From positions 20,150 through 84,149 of the forward strand of contig NZ_SLWB01000018.1 in NCBI RefSeq assembly GCF_004340205.1: a DNA stretch of 64,000 nucleotides. Reading direction: 5' to 3'. Positions within the stretch are counted from its first letter, which is position 1; the number at the start of each line of letters is the position of its first letter. The notes under the pieces are model-generated. The model was not told the DNA's origin, did no database searches, and worked only from the letters and a program-made list of their open reading frames with translations. A program made the translations under genes and the position numbers. Below are positions 45,240-54,707 of this stretch, piece after piece. Origin of the DNA: Acetobacteroides hydrogenigenes. Lineage in GTDB: Bacteria > Bacteroidota > Bacteroidia > Bacteroidales > ZOR0009.

Positions 45240-46232
45240 TTAAGGAATTCTCTTAAGAATCAAATATCTAAATAGAACTTCTAGCAATAGTATAGCAACG
45301 GCAAGAAGCGCAAAAAGACCAAACTCCTCGCTCCTTTTAGTATACCTGTCAACTTGAAACTTAGTGCGCTCAAGCTCGTTAATCTTATTGTAGATTTCAG
45401 CAAGCTTTGTATTATCGGTGGCTCTAAAGTATTCGCCTCCGGTAATCTGAGATATCTTTCTAAGCAAATTCTCATCTATTTTAACATCGGCATAGCCCAT
45501 TTGCACTCCAAAATCGGTGGCCATTGGTGTTAGTGCCCTGCCGCGCGTACCCACCCCTATGGTGTAAACACGAACGCCAAAGGTTTTTGCGATTTCGGCT
45601 GCTGTAAGAGGTGCGACTTCCCCAAGGTTGTTCTCGCCATCAGTCATAAGAATAACCACCTTGCTTTTTGTTTTGCTCTCCTTTAGGCGAGCAACCGATG
45701 TTGCCAAGCCATTCCCTATCGCTGTACCATCTTCGAGCATGCCGCTTTTTATCTCTTTGGTAAGATTTATGAGCGCAGCATGGTCTGTAGTAAGTGGAGA
45801 CTGGGTAAAGCTTTCGCCCGAAAAAACAACCATCCCAATTCTATCGTTCGGCCTATCGGTTATAAACTGAATTGCGACATTTTTTGCCGCTGATATTCTA
45901 TCTGGCTTAAAATCTTGGGCAAGCATGCTGCTCGAAATATCCATTGCCAAAACAATATCAATACCTTCTGTCGTTATATCGTTCTTGCTATGGGTCGATT
46001 GAGGTCGTGCAAGCGCAAATATAATCAAGGCAATAGCCAAGCACCTTAATATAAAAGGTATGTGGCGAAGCCTACGGCGAGTTGATGACTTAACATTTTT
46101 GAGCTGCGCTACCGACGACACCTTCAATTTTGGCGTAAAGTGCTTATTCCTGATTATATACCAAACTACTAGAGGTACAAGCAACAACAGCAAGTATAGA
46201 TAATTCGGATTATGTAATATTATGCCACTCAT
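45240..46232 (-). CDS. batA: BatA, von Willebrand A domain protein
   Basis: 330 aa. N-terminal helix (YLYLLLLLVPLVVWYIIRNK), a vWA domain with MIDAS motif IDIVLAMDISSSMLAQDFKP, MVVFSGESFTQSPLTTDHAA and VVILMTDGENNLGEVAP, and a C-terminal helix (FGLFALLAVAILLLEVLFRY). Metal-dependent protein-protein binding in the inner membrane. 6 bp after the DUF4381 gene. Confidence 0.93.
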   Translation of the reverse strand: MSGIILHNPNYLYLLLLLVPLVVWYIIRNKHFTPKLKVSSVAQLKNVKSSTRRRLRHIPFILRCLAIALIIFALARPQSTHSKNDITTEGIDIVLAMDISSSMLAQDFKPDRISAAKNVAIQFITDRPNDRIGMVVFSGESFTQSPLTTDHAALINLTKEIKSGMLEDGTAIGNGLATSVARLKESKTKSKVVILMTDGENNLGEVAPLTAAEIAKTFGVRVYTIGVGTRGRALTPMATDFGVQMGYADVKIDENLLRKISQITGGEYFRATDNTKLAEIYNKINELERTKFQVDRYTKRSEEFGLFALLAVAILLLEVLFRYLILKRIP

Positions 46233-46238
46233 AAAATT

Positions 46239-47222
46239 CTAGATGTTTTCGTTTGATGATGGCTCCTTAGCTTCGCTGCTGCTGGATGCTTCTACAGCAA
46301 AAGCAACTTCTTTGGTATCATCAATAAAGTCGTATACGCAGTTCGCTGCGCTATCATTTTCGATAGGGTCTGCGCCATACTTTGCAAACTTCACTAGGTC
46401 CGACGTATTAAGCATAACCATAAGCCTATCGTAAATAGCCTTATTGGAATAGCCATTCGAATTAAGAGCAACAAGGATTTCGAAAGAGGTCATCTCCATT
46501 GCGTTGATTCCCATACGCTCCTCTATATATACACGAAGAATGTCGGTTAGCTCCGAATAGTATTCCTTAACATGCCCATTTTGCCAAAGTTTCTTCTGCT
46601 TAAGCAGCTCTAATTCTCGAAATGCTATTACATGAGGAGGCTCTATAACCTTCTTCTTAAAGGTAAATATGGGCTCATCCTTACTTCTCCTAAAGTAGCG
46701 GTATATGGCAATGATGATTCCTACTAACAGAAGAATTGACAGAATAGCCAAGGCTATTTCCTGAAATGTATAGGGAGCCCTTATGTTCTCCTTTATTCCG
46801 TATAAGGGAACCTTGGTGCTATCTACGGCTACTGTATTTACCCTTAACTTTAGAGGTTGTGTGTAAAGCGTATCGACTTTAGATCCATCAAAATACAGCA
46901 CAGGAATTTGAGGCACGACGTAGCTTCCAGAATCGAACGATGTAATAAGGTAGCGCTTGGTTAAAAGCAGCCCATTATCAACCTCCGAAGTGTCGGTTGC
47001 AAACTGGCTAACAACCTCAAGTCCCGAAGAAAGCGTATCAGGCAAGTTTGGGAAACGCACCTTCTTCCCATCCGTAAGCTTAACCTGCAGCGTAAGCGCG
47101 GTTTGATTCCCTATAAGTATTTTAGAAGAATCGAGGCGTACCTTAAAATCCTGCGCAATTACAGCCGAGCCAACAAAAAGCAAAAGCGATAGAATGCCGA
47201 CAAATTTTCGTAATACTCCCAT
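46239..47222 (-). CDS. BatD-like / DUF4381 membrane protein of the bat operon
   Basis: 327 aa. Signal peptide, an extracytoplasmic beta domain (FKVRLDSSKILIGNQTALTL, LLTKRYLITSFDSGSYVVPQ), one membrane helix (~153-173, EIALAILSILLLVGIIIAIY) and a cytoplasmic helical domain (YYSELTDILRVYIEERMGIN). This protein sits between DUF58 and batA in most Bacteroidetes bat operons. Confidence 0.85.
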   Translation of the reverse strand: MGVLRKFVGILSLLLFVGSAVIAQDFKVRLDSSKILIGNQTALTLQVKLTDGKKVRFPNLPDTLSSGLEVVSQFATDTSEVDNGLLLTKRYLITSFDSGSYVVPQIPVLYFDGSKVDTLYTQPLKLRVNTVAVDSTKVPLYGIKENIRAPYTFQEIALAILSILLLVGIIIAIYRYFRRSKDEPIFTFKKKVIEPPHVIAFRELELLKQKKLWQNGHVKEYYSELTDILRVYIEERMGINAMEMTSFEILVALNSNGYSNKAIYDRLMVMLNTSDLVKFAKYGADPIENDSAANCVYDFIDDTKEVAFAVEASSSSEAKEPSSNENI

Positions 47223-47225
47223 TAC

Positions 47226-48110
47226 CTATCGATGCTTAAAGAGTTTTATTAATGGTTTTACATAATCTTCGTTCGTAGCAACGCTTACCCAGTCCACACG
47301 GGCTTTGGCAAAAGCTGTAGCAAGCGAATTTTGAGCATCGCTCCACCATTGATTGTAGGTTTTACGTACCGCAGCCGATGATGTATCCACCCAAATTACC
47401 TCACCTGTTTCAGCATCAACTGCCTCCAGCAAACCAACATTGGGCAGCTCTACTTCACGAGGGTCGAAGATCTTGATGGCACCCAAATCGTGCTTATTCC
47501 CTGCAATCCTAAGCGCTTCCTCAAACTTTATATCCGAGGGCAAATCGCCAAAATCGTTAAAGTCGGAAAGCACAAATGCGGTACAACGCTTTTTTACGGC
47601 ATTGGTTAAGTAGCGAAGTGCTTCGGCAATATTGGTTTTATTGCTTTCGGGCTGCAGCTCAATAATCTCACGAATAATACGAAGGATGTGCGATCGACCT
47701 TTTTTAGGAGGAATAAACTTTTCCACCTTATCACTAAAAAAGATAACTCCGACCTTATCATTGTTCTGAATGGATGAGAAAGAGAGCACAGCAGCAATTT
47801 CGGCAATCAGCTCATTCTTAAACATCTTTTGTGTTCCAAAATGGCTCGATCCGCTAACATCGATTAGGAGCATAACGGTAAGTTCTCTCTCCTCCTCAAA
47901 AATTTTGACATACGGATCGTTAAACCTCGCCGATACGTTCCAGTCGATATTACGAATATCGTCTCCATACTGGTACTCGCGAACCTCGCTGAAAGCCATA
48001 CCTCGCCCCTTAAAAGCACTATGGTACTCTCCCGCAAATATTTGATTTGTAAGGCCGCGCGACTTAATCTCTATTTTCCGAACCTTCTTAAGCAGTTCTG
48101 ATGTTTCCAT
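47226..48110 (-). CDS. DUF58 domain protein, vWA-like
   Basis: 294 aa. KIEIKSRGLTNQIFAGEYHS, GRGMAFSEVREYQYGDDIRN and IDWNVSARFNDPYVKIFEEE are the defining DUF58 block. It continues with a vWA-like core (VMLLIDVSGSSHFGTQKMFK, DxSxS kept). Partner of the MoxR ATPase in the chaperone-like MoxR-vWA system. 3 bp after which the DUF4381 gene starts. Confidence 0.92.
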   Translation of the reverse strand: METSELLKKVRKIEIKSRGLTNQIFAGEYHSAFKGRGMAFSEVREYQYGDDIRNIDWNVSARFNDPYVKIFEEERELTVMLLIDVSGSSHFGTQKMFKNELIAEIAAVLSFSSIQNNDKVGVIFFSDKVEKFIPPKKGRSHILRIIREIIELQPESNKTNIAEALRYLTNAVKKRCTAFVLSDFNDFGDLPSDIKFEEALRIAGNKHDLGAIKIFDPREVELPNVGLLEAVDAETGEVIWVDTSSAAVRKTYNQWWSDAQNSLATAFAKARVDWVSVATNEDYVKPLIKLFKHR

Positions 48111-48112
48111 AA

Positions 48113-48250
48113 GCTTTCAAGTATCAAGTATCAAGAATCAAGTGTCAAGACTTGTGTCTGCATGATCTAAACCTTTCGTAGTAATTCATGCATCTTTTAT
48201 CCTGTACCTTGTGTCTTGCTTCTAAAATCTTGTGTCTAAAATGTATCTTC
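48113..48250. repeat. Short 7-bp tandem repeats between moxR and the DUF58 gene
   Basis: The 145-bp gap holds tandem heptamers of the form NNTCAAG (TTTCAAG, TATCAAG, TATCAAG, AATCAAG, TGTCAAG) at about 48114-48148, then inverted partial copies (CTTGTGTC near 48150, 48209 and 48230). It could form a hairpin in the operon mRNA. No gene. Confidence 0.6.
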
Positions 48251-48255
48251 TAGGA

Positions 48256-49251
48256 CTATGGAACTTCAACAGCATTAAGGATTTCGGTAATAATATCTAC
48301 GGTAGTGATATTTTCGGCTTCGGCCTCGTAGGTTAATCCAATACGGTGACGAAGAACATCGTATGCTACGGCGCGAATATCTTCTGGAATAACGTATCCT
48401 CTACGCTTTATAAATGCGTATGCCTTTGCGGCTAGTGCCAAGCATATGCTTGCACGTGGCGATCCCCCGTACGAGATCATATTTTCGAACTTGCCTAGGC
48501 CGTAGCTCTTAGGATCACGGGTTGCAAATACAATATCGACAATGTAACGCTCAATTTTCTCGTCGAGATAAACATCGCGAACAACCTGACGTGCCTTTAC
48601 AATATCCTCGGGCTTTAGCACTCGGTTTGCCTTAGGGAATTCGCCAACAATGTTTTGACGAATAATCTGCTTTTCTTCCTCTTTCTTAGGGTAGCTGATT
48701 ATTACCTTTAGCATAAAACGGTCTACCTGTGCTTCTGGAAGCGGATAGGTTCCCTCCTGCTCCAATGGGTTTTGAGTAGCAAGTACAAGGAATGGCTCTG
48801 GTAGCTTAAACGATGAATCGCCGATGGTAACCTGATGCTCCTGCATAGCCTCGAGTAGCGCACTCTGCACCTTGGCGGGCGAACGGTTAATTTCGTCGGC
48901 AAGAATAAAGTTGGCAAAAACCGGTCCCTTCTTTACCGAGAACTCCTCGTTCTTTTGGCTGTATATCATCGTACCAATAAGGTCGGCAGGCAATAAGTCG
49001 GGGGTAAACTGTATACGGCTAAACTTAGCATCAATAATGTTAGCCATAGTGTTAATGGCAAGCGTTTTTGCAAGGCCTGGAACCCCCTCCAAAAGTACGT
49101 GTCCATTAGAAAGAAGCCCAATCATTAAGCTTTCTACAAGGTGTTTCTGTCCAACAATAACCTTGTTCATTTCCATGCTAATGATGTCAACAAACGCACT
49201 TTCCTGCTGAATCCTTTCGTTTAGCTCCTTGATATTCACAACTTCACTCAT
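48256..49251 (-). CDS. MoxR-family AAA+ ATPase
   Basis: 331 aa. Walker A LLEGVPGLAKTLAINTMA, Walker B ANFILADEINRSPAKVQSAL, sensor 1 LVLATQNPLEQEGTYPLPEA, arginine region GGSPRASICLALAAKAYAFI. Acts with the vWA proteins encoded downstream as a protein-maturation or remodelling ATPase. First gene of the bat operon. Confidence 0.94.
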   Translation of the reverse strand: MSEVVNIKELNERIQQESAFVDIISMEMNKVIVGQKHLVESLMIGLLSNGHVLLEGVPGLAKTLAINTMANIIDAKFSRIQFTPDLLPADLIGTMIYSQKNEEFSVKKGPVFANFILADEINRSPAKVQSALLEAMQEHQVTIGDSSFKLPEPFLVLATQNPLEQEGTYPLPEAQVDRFMLKVIISYPKKEEEKQIIRQNIVGEFPKANRVLKPEDIVKARQVVRDVYLDEKIERYIVDIVFATRDPKSYGLGKFENMISYGGSPRASICLALAAKAYAFIKRRGYVIPEDIRAVAYDVLRHRIGLTYEAEAENITTVDIITEILNAVEVP

Positions 49252-49411
49252 ATAAGAATTATCTTTTGTTTCTTATTTCGATTATAGTACCAAATTAACG
49301 GCTTTACTTTCCACATTATTCTATAAGCCCTTAGAAATGGCGTTAAATATGGTTAACCTCTAAGGTTCGTTTAATTATCCTACCAATTTGTTTGAATTTT
49401 AGTAGGGTATG

Positions 49412-49419
49412 CAAATTTA
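49412..49419 (-). promoter_or_regulatory. -7 promoter box for moxR-bat
   Basis: TAAATTTG on the minus strand, an exact TAnnTTTG match, 160 bp upstream of the moxR ATG in the divergent moxR/truA gap. The plus-strand TATCTTTA at 49430-49437 is one base off consensus and may serve truA. Confidence 0.4.
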
Positions 49420-49451
49420 GCATTATCGCTATCTTTACCAAAAAAATTGTA

Positions 49452-50249
49452 ATGCCTCGCTACTTCATTCGCATTTCGTATAAGGGAACCAGCTACCATG
49501 GCTGGCAAGTTCAGCCAAACGCCACATCGGTTCAGGAGAAGCTAAACTATGCGCTATCTACCTTTCTTCGCGAACCCATTGAAAGTATTGGTGCTGGACG
49601 AACCGATACGGGAGTGCATGCCTCCTACTTCGTTGCCCATTTCGACTCGGTAAAAGACGATCTACAATCGAATTCGAACCTCATTCACAAGATTAACTGC
49701 ATTCTTCCTGCCGACATCACCGCCTATAGCATTAAAAGGGTAGACGATAGCGCAAATGCACGCTTCGATGCCATATCGCGCACATATAACTACTTTTTAC
49801 ATACCACAAAAAACAGCTACATAAACGACTACTCCTACCACTTTAAAGGACAACTAAATGTAGAGCGAATTAAAGAGGCTCTGCCCATTCTTTTCGACCA
49901 CACCGATTTTACCAGTTTTAGCAAGCTGCATACCGATGTAAAAACGAACAATTGCACCATTACTCGTGCCGAATGGATAGAATACGCCCCTAATCAGTAC
50001 GTATTCGTCATCCAAGCCGACAGGTTTCTCCGAAACATGGTTCGTGCCATTGTAGGCACGCTTCTGGAGGTTGGGAAAGGAAAGATTACCCCCGAACAGG
50101 TGCACGATATTATTTGCGGTAAGGATAGGGCTTTGGCGGGTACATCTGCCCCATCGCAAGGGCTATTCCTAGCAAAGATAGACTACCCCAAAGGCGTTTA
50201 CGAGGAGGATGTAAACATCGAGGAGTGCTTCCCGAGGTTTGTGCTTTAG
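49452..50249 (+). CDS. truA: tRNA pseudouridine(38-40) synthase
   Basis: 265 aa from ATG 49452 (MPRYFIRISYKGTSYHGWQV). The longer frame from 49392 adds 20 non-conserved residues. The catalytic Asp is in the motif SIGAGRTDTGVHASYFVAHF; also RTYNYFLHTTK and FLRNMVRAIVGTLLEVGKGK. Isomerises uridines in the tRNA anticodon stem-loop. Divergent from moxR. Confidence 0.96.
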   Translation: MPRYFIRISYKGTSYHGWQVQPNATSVQEKLNYALSTFLREPIESIGAGRTDTGVHASYFVAHFDSVKDDLQSNSNLIHKINCILPADITAYSIKRVDDSANARFDAISRTYNYFLHTTKNSYINDYSYHFKGQLNVERIKEALPILFDHTDFTSFSKLHTDVKTNNCTITRAEWIEYAPNQYVFVIQADRFLRNMVRAIVGTLLEVGKGKITPEQVHDIICGKDRALAGTSAPSQGLFLAKIDYPKGVYEEDVNIEECFPRFVL

Positions 50250-50419
50250 CATTTAGGTGTAGTAACTCAACGCTATTACAATAAATAAACGGATTGCATA
50301 GCATTGATACAAACTATTGCCTACCTTTACCGCTCTAAAATCTTTGGATGTTTAAACCAAATACGGATATTGTGAAGTAAATAACCTTAGGTATTCTGCC
50401 TTTGGTTATCCCCTAATTC

Positions 50420-50449
50420 AACTCAGACATATGCATGTCGGAGTTATTT
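50420..50449 (+). terminator. Probable terminator of truA
   Basis: 11-bp inverted repeat (AACTCAGACAT / ATGTCGGAGTT, one mismatch, 4-base loop) followed by ATTTTCATG, about 170 bp after truA. Confidence 0.45.
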
Positions 50450-50537
50450 TCATGTCTATATATTATTCAACTTTAGGGATGGTGAAGAATAAGCTATATT
50501 CTTTTGCCAAACTTCCAACAATTTAGTTTTAAACATC

Positions 50538-51311
50538 ATGAGTAACGAAAATAAATCAATTCACGAGTTTGACTTCAACCTAATCTGCGAATACTTTTCG
50601 AGCGTTGAACGACAAGGTCCCGGTAGCCCAGAGGTTACCATTAAGGCATTGAGTTTTATTGACAACCTTACCAACGAGTCACGAATCGCCGATATTGGCT
50701 GCGGCACTGGAGGACAGACAATGGTGCTGGCCCAGCATGCGCCAGGTACTATTACCGGCATCGACCTTTTCCCCTTATTTATCGACCGGTTCAACTCTAA
50801 TGCCCATAAGCTGAACCTTCAGAGTAGAGTTAAAGGTATAGTAGGCTCTATGGATAACCTTCCTTTTCGGAATGAGGAATTCGACCTGATATGGTCGGAA
50901 GGTGCAATCTACAATATAGGATTCGAACGTGGGCTTAACGAGTGGCGTAGATTCCTGAAAACAGGAGGCTATATTGCCGTTACCGAAGCATCATGGTTTA
51001 CCGAAGAGCGCCCTGTCGAGATCAACGAGTTTTGGATGGATGCCTATCCCGAAATCGATACGATTTCGAACAAGGTAGCACAGCTGCAAAAGGCCGGATA
51101 TATGCCTATTGCAACGTTTATTCTACCAGAGAACTGCTGGACTGAACATTTCTACGTTCACCAAGCAGCCATGCAGGAAGCCTTTTTGAAAAAGTATGCC
51201 GGCAACAGAACTGCAGAAGATCTCGTGGCAAACCAACGTCACGAGGCTCTGCTGTACGCCAAGTATAAAGAGTACTACGGCTACGTTTTCTATATCGGAA
51301 AGAAGATATAG
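50538..51311 (+). CDS. Class I SAM-dependent methyltransferase
   Basis: 257 aa. Motif [19 protein letters not shown], motif [17 protein letters not shown], then [20 protein letters not shown] (motif III/IV), and [18 protein letters not shown] small-molecule methyltransferase fold (UbiE/Methyltransf_11-like); substrate unknown. Monocistronic, with a terminator at 51328-51359. Confidence 0.9.
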   Translation: MSNENKSIHEFDFNLICEYFSSVERQGPGSPEVTIKALSFIDNLTNESRIADIGCGTGGQTMVLAQHAPGTITGIDLFPLFIDRFNSNAHKLNLQSRVKGIVGSMDNLPFRNEEFDLIWSEGAIYNIGFERGLNEWRRFLKTGGYIAVTEASWFTEERPVEINEFWMDAYPEIDTISNKVAQLQKAGYMPIATFILPENCWTEHFYVHQAAMQEAFLKKYAGNRTAEDLVANQRHEALLYAKYKEYYGYVFYIGKKI

Positions 51312-51327
51312 GTAGTTAACTAACCAA

Positions 51328-51359
51328 GAAGGGTCGTTCTATAAGCAGAACGACCCTTC
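51328..51359. terminator. Bidirectional terminator between converging genes
   Basis: 13-bp perfect stem (GAAGGGTCGTTCT and complement) with a 6-base loop, centred between the methyltransferase (plus) and the DUF2846-like gene (minus). Confidence 0.8.
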
Positions 51360-51372
51360 GTTTGGCAAGGCT

Positions 51373-51945
51373 TTACTTCAGCTTATCCTTCGGAATAAAC
51401 ATATCCTCGCTAATTACCTTCGTGTTCTTAGCGTTCTTCCATTCGTTCTCGTAGCGCTTTAGTATTTCCTGAATAAACCCTCTCTCTTCAAGCTTCTTTT
51501 GTGTCGATTGAATCTTATCGTCGGGAGTTTCTACCGGTTTTTGTGCAAGCACCAGCTCTTTAGCGCGCTCAAACACCTTATGGTCGGCAGTAATTGGCTC
51601 TAAGCCTATTCGGGCCTTCCACGCACCCATTTCGATATTTACCAGAACGATGTAGGTTTCGCCAGCCTTTAGGTTACACTTTAAGAACTCCTTATCCTCC
51701 GATGACGCCCAAAGAAGACGCTCGCCGGCTGGGCACTCGTAGCGCATGTAGTTTTTGCCCTTAAATATTCCAATAAACTTATCGTTATCGAAATACTCAA
51801 ACGAAACGGCATAACCGTAGTTCGAGACCCTCACAAAGTAAACCACTGCGTTCGACTCTGCTGGAGGTGTAAAACCTTGGGCAAATGCTGGCGCCTTAAT
51901 GCAGAATAGGACTAGGACAAACAGCAACAATCTGATCTTTTTCAT
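51373..51945 (-). CDS. Secreted DUF2846-like protein
   Basis: 190 aa. Signal peptide (MKKIRLLLFVLVLFCIKAPA FAQ), then a PEGA-like beta domain: AVVYFVRVSNYGYAVSFEYF, KGKNYMRYECPAGERLLWAS, LKAGETYIVLVNIEMGAWKA, and a charged helical tail. DUF2846 proteins are periplasmic or lipoprotein-like, function unknown. No lipobox cysteine is seen. Confidence 0.75.
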   Translation of the reverse strand: MKKIRLLLFVLVLFCIKAPAFAQGFTPPAESNAVVYFVRVSNYGYAVSFEYFDNDKFIGIFKGKNYMRYECPAGERLLWASSEDKEFLKCNLKAGETYIVLVNIEMGAWKARIGLEPITADHKVFERAKELVLAQKPVETPDDKIQSTQKKLEERGFIQEILKRYENEWKNAKNTKVISEDMFIPKDKLK

Positions 51946-52011
51946 CTGAATAATTTTTTAACGTGGCTAGACGTAATACACATATAATCGTTTACTCTTC
52001 GTTATACGATC

Positions 52012-53097
52012 TCACTTATCGATATTTACCAGCTTATACTTCATATTGCCCATTCCTAGCTGGTAAGCGTACTCAATTTGACGCTTTCCGCTTACCGAAT
52101 TGACCTTTAGGAATGCATCGTTGCAGTGATGAGCTTTATCTACCAAATCGTGAGCGGCGGCCTCGATGGCAACTATGTCCGTAGAAGCCAAAATCCCAAT
52201 ATTCGGAACAAATGGGGTTTTAGGATTGCCGGAGCAATCGCAGCTGGGCGATACGTTGATGACAATGTTGAAGAAAACCGAGTTCTTTAGCTCCACCACT
52301 GGTTTAGCGTACTCAACCAGCCCTTCGAGGAAGCGCTTTGTTTGCTCCTCGTCATCGGGCTTACTAATAGCCCCGTTGTGGCACGTAGAGATACACTTTC
52401 CGCAGCCTATACACTTCTCCTTATTAATCTTCAACGGATTCAGCGTAATGGCATTTGCAGGACAGTCGCGAACGCAATCGCCGCAAGCTATACACTTGCT
52501 GCTATCGGGCTTGGGAAAGTTGTTGAAGTGCATGGCGCGCTTTCCTTGGGGAACAGCCATACCCATCGACACATTCTTAATACAACCACCAAAACCAGCA
52601 CTACCGTGCCCCTTGAAGTGGGTAAAGTAAACTATGGTTTCGTACTTCTCGATATTCTTCCCTATCAATGCAGTTTTAAAGTGGGTTCCACCCTTAATTG
52701 GTAAGCTTAAGATTCCACCTTCATCTAGGATGTCGATTGGCGCAAACGTAAAACCGTGATCGCGCGCCAGCTCGATATGGGTAGCCGTTTGGCTACGACG
52801 ACCTCTATAGGCAACGTTTGTTTCCACAAGGGTAGCATTTAGCGCCTTGCAAAGCGGCTCTACCATTGTTGCCGGAACAAAGTACTCGTTTCCATCTTCG
52901 CCGAAGTGCACCTTAATGCCCACATTACCCTTTACATGATCCTTTACATGCTGAAAAATTTTCATAACTCCATCGGGCGAAATATCCTCGGTAAAGTAAA
53001 CTACAGACGATTCCTTATCGGCTTGCGAGTACGATTTGTTCCCCACAAGCATAAACCCCAAAATAAGGAGCAGCAAATACGCTTTTTTGATAGCCAT
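52012..53097 (-). CDS. DUF362 protein with two [4Fe-4S] clusters, exported
   Basis: 361 aa. A hydrophobic N-terminus MAIKKAYLLLLILGFMLVGN, a DUF362 domain (~30-180 and 260-350, VVYFTEDISPDGVMKIFQHV, KGHGSAGFGGCIKNVSMGMA, DIVAIEAAAHDLVDKAHHCN) and two ferredoxin motifs, CIACGDCVRDCPANAI and CIGCGKCISTCHNGAI (CxxCxxCxxxC). Function unproven; probably redox. Monocistronic. Confidence 0.88.
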   Translation of the reverse strand: MAIKKAYLLLLILGFMLVGNKSYSQADKESSVVYFTEDISPDGVMKIFQHVKDHVKGNVGIKVHFGEDGNEYFVPATMVEPLCKALNATLVETNVAYRGRRSQTATHIELARDHGFTFAPIDILDEGGILSLPIKGGTHFKTALIGKNIEKYETIVYFTHFKGHGSAGFGGCIKNVSMGMAVPQGKRAMHFNNFPKPDSSKCIACGDCVRDCPANAITLNPLKINKEKCIGCGKCISTCHNGAISKPDDEEQTKRFLEGLVEYAKPVVELKNSVFFNIVINVSPSCDCSGNPKTPFVPNIGILASTDIVAIEAAAHDLVDKAHHCNDAFLKVNSVSGKRQIEYAYQLGMGNMKYKLVNIDK

Positions 53098-53459
53098 AGA
53101 TTCACATTTTAGATTAACGGATTACCTGCTACTAAACCTTTTAAAGGTAAAAATAATTATGCAATACACCATCAACCGATAGTGTGTAAGCCCTGCATCT
53201 ACAAATTCTACATCAATAAGGCTGCAGCTATTGCTTTAGACTCGAAGAGGCATAGCCCAAAAAACAGAAACATGCTACAAAGTTACTAAGCCATAATACT
53301 CGCGCATTTCATCCGAGGGACCGGAACGCCCTCCTAACGAACAGCCCCGAATAGTGCTGACCCATTTTACGAACAAGCAGCATTGGAGGTCTCTCAACGG
53401 GGGCTTAATATTTTCTACCCAATGGCCATTGCTTACCCCCAAAGGTTAACTATGTCGTA
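53098..53459. other. Intergenic region
   Basis: 362 bp with no gene I can support. A small hairpin GAGGG..CCCTC is visible near 53320-53336, and nothing else stands out. Confidence 0.5.
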
Positions 53460-54041
53460 CTACTCTTCGCTTTTTGCAATCTTCTTCTGCAGCTCCCTAT
53501 AATATACCAGCAGATCCGACTCCATGGGGACAATTTTACCTAAGGCTCGCTTTATCTTTAAAAGCGAAATTTTCGCCTCCTTTACATCATCCGATGAAAT
53601 GACATTGGTACTTCTGGTAAAATCGTCCACCAAATTCTTGTAGTACTCCTGGATTTCGTATACGGCAGCAATATCGGATACCTGCTTTACATCCATGTAG
53701 GCAACAGCCTGTGTTAGCTTGGCCGTTTCCCACGAGTTGGAGCTAATCAGCTTGAACTGTAAATCTAACGTTATATTTTCCGTTGCCTTGGGATCATCGA
53801 TTATCTCCATTAGCCGGTCTATCTTTTTTTGCTGCACCTTATGATTTGCCAGCATCCCTGTAAGCGTTTTGGAGTTGTTGCGGATCTCGAACTGAATGTT
53901 CTCTACGGTCTGCTTTGCCAGCTTGCTATTGTTGTAGCTATCGCGCCACTGATTGGCCATAAAGCCGAGAAATACGGCAAGGAATACCGAAACAAATTCG
54001 ATAAGCAACGTCTGGTTAATTCTAAATTTTTTAAAATTCAT
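53460..54041 (-). CDS. Small membrane protein (DUF6090-like), function unknown
   Basis: 193 aa. One N-terminal helix with the recurrent Bacteroidetes motif LLIEFVSVFLAVFLGFMANQ followed by WRDSYNN, then a helical, charged cytoplasmic or periplasmic domain (NNSKTLTGMLANHKVQQKKI). Family assignment from the N-terminal motif only. It is 18 bp downstream of the DUF2867 gene, so co-transcribed. Confidence 0.75.
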   Translation of the reverse strand: MNFKKFRINQTLLIEFVSVFLAVFLGFMANQWRDSYNNSKLAKQTVENIQFEIRNNSKTLTGMLANHKVQQKKIDRLMEIIDDPKATENITLDLQFKLISSNSWETAKLTQAVAYMDVKQVSDIAAVYEIQEYYKNLVDDFTRSTNVISSDDVKEAKISLLKIKRALGKIVPMESDLLVYYRELQKKIAKSEE

Positions 54042-54059
54042 GCTATCTGACTATTTAGG

Positions 54060-54611
54060 TTAATTGTATGCTGCGACTTCTGCTTCCAGCTGCTTAAGGC
54101 TACTTTTTAGCCCTGTCCTAACTATAAGCTTATGGAATGGCTTAACAGGAATAAAGTATAAACGCCCAAACCAGCTGTTAAACACTACGGCCGTTGTTAC
54201 CGTTACCACCTTTTGCTGCTGATTGCTTTTACCGCCATCTAAAAATAGGGAGACTCTAAACTTTAAATGCTTATCATCCTCCCCTAAGACTATTTCATTT
54301 TCGGCAACGCTGAACACCCTAAAAAGCCCCGCCTGCTTACCCGGCTCAAATTCCAGCTTGTTTAGGGAGTCTGCATCCATCCTATTCGAGGGCGTTTTAA
54401 GGCCAAATACCGACACTATTCTATTTCGCAACACAAAAAGCCAATCGACCCATTTAGGACCTGGCTTTAGGAATAGCCTGCCAAATGCTTCAATGCTCGC
54501 CCTATTGTGCTCGTCGGTTACCATCCCCTCGTAGCTATCGGTGTAGCTGTAGGTGCTACAGTTGGGGTATAGTACTGATTCCTCTGGAATTCTTGCTTTA
54601 GCTACCCTCAT
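54060..54611 (-). CDS. DUF2867 domain protein
   Basis: 183 aa. CSTYSYTDSYEGMVTDEHNR, PKWVDWLFVLRNRIVSVFGL, EIVLGEDDKHLKFRVSLFLD, VVTVTTAVVFNSWFGRLYFI and IPVKPFHKLIVRTGLKSSLK are typical of DUF2867. Likely a SRPBCC-like or lipid-binding fold; function unknown. Upstream partner of the small membrane protein. Confidence 0.8.
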   Translation of the reverse strand: MRVAKARIPEESVLYPNCSTYSYTDSYEGMVTDEHNRASIEAFGRLFLKPGPKWVDWLFVLRNRIVSVFGLKTPSNRMDADSLNKLEFEPGKQAGLFRVFSVAENEIVLGEDDKHLKFRVSLFLDGGKSNQQQKVVTVTTAVVFNSWFGRLYFIPVKPFHKLIVRTGLKSSLKQLEAEVAAYN

Positions 54612-54707
54612 TCTTTTTTTATTTAGTTCTCTCTACTTTTATATTCCTTTCGGCTTCGCCCATCCTTGATTAGCTGAGTGTAGCAAGAATGGTACGCTCA
54701 ACCAAAA

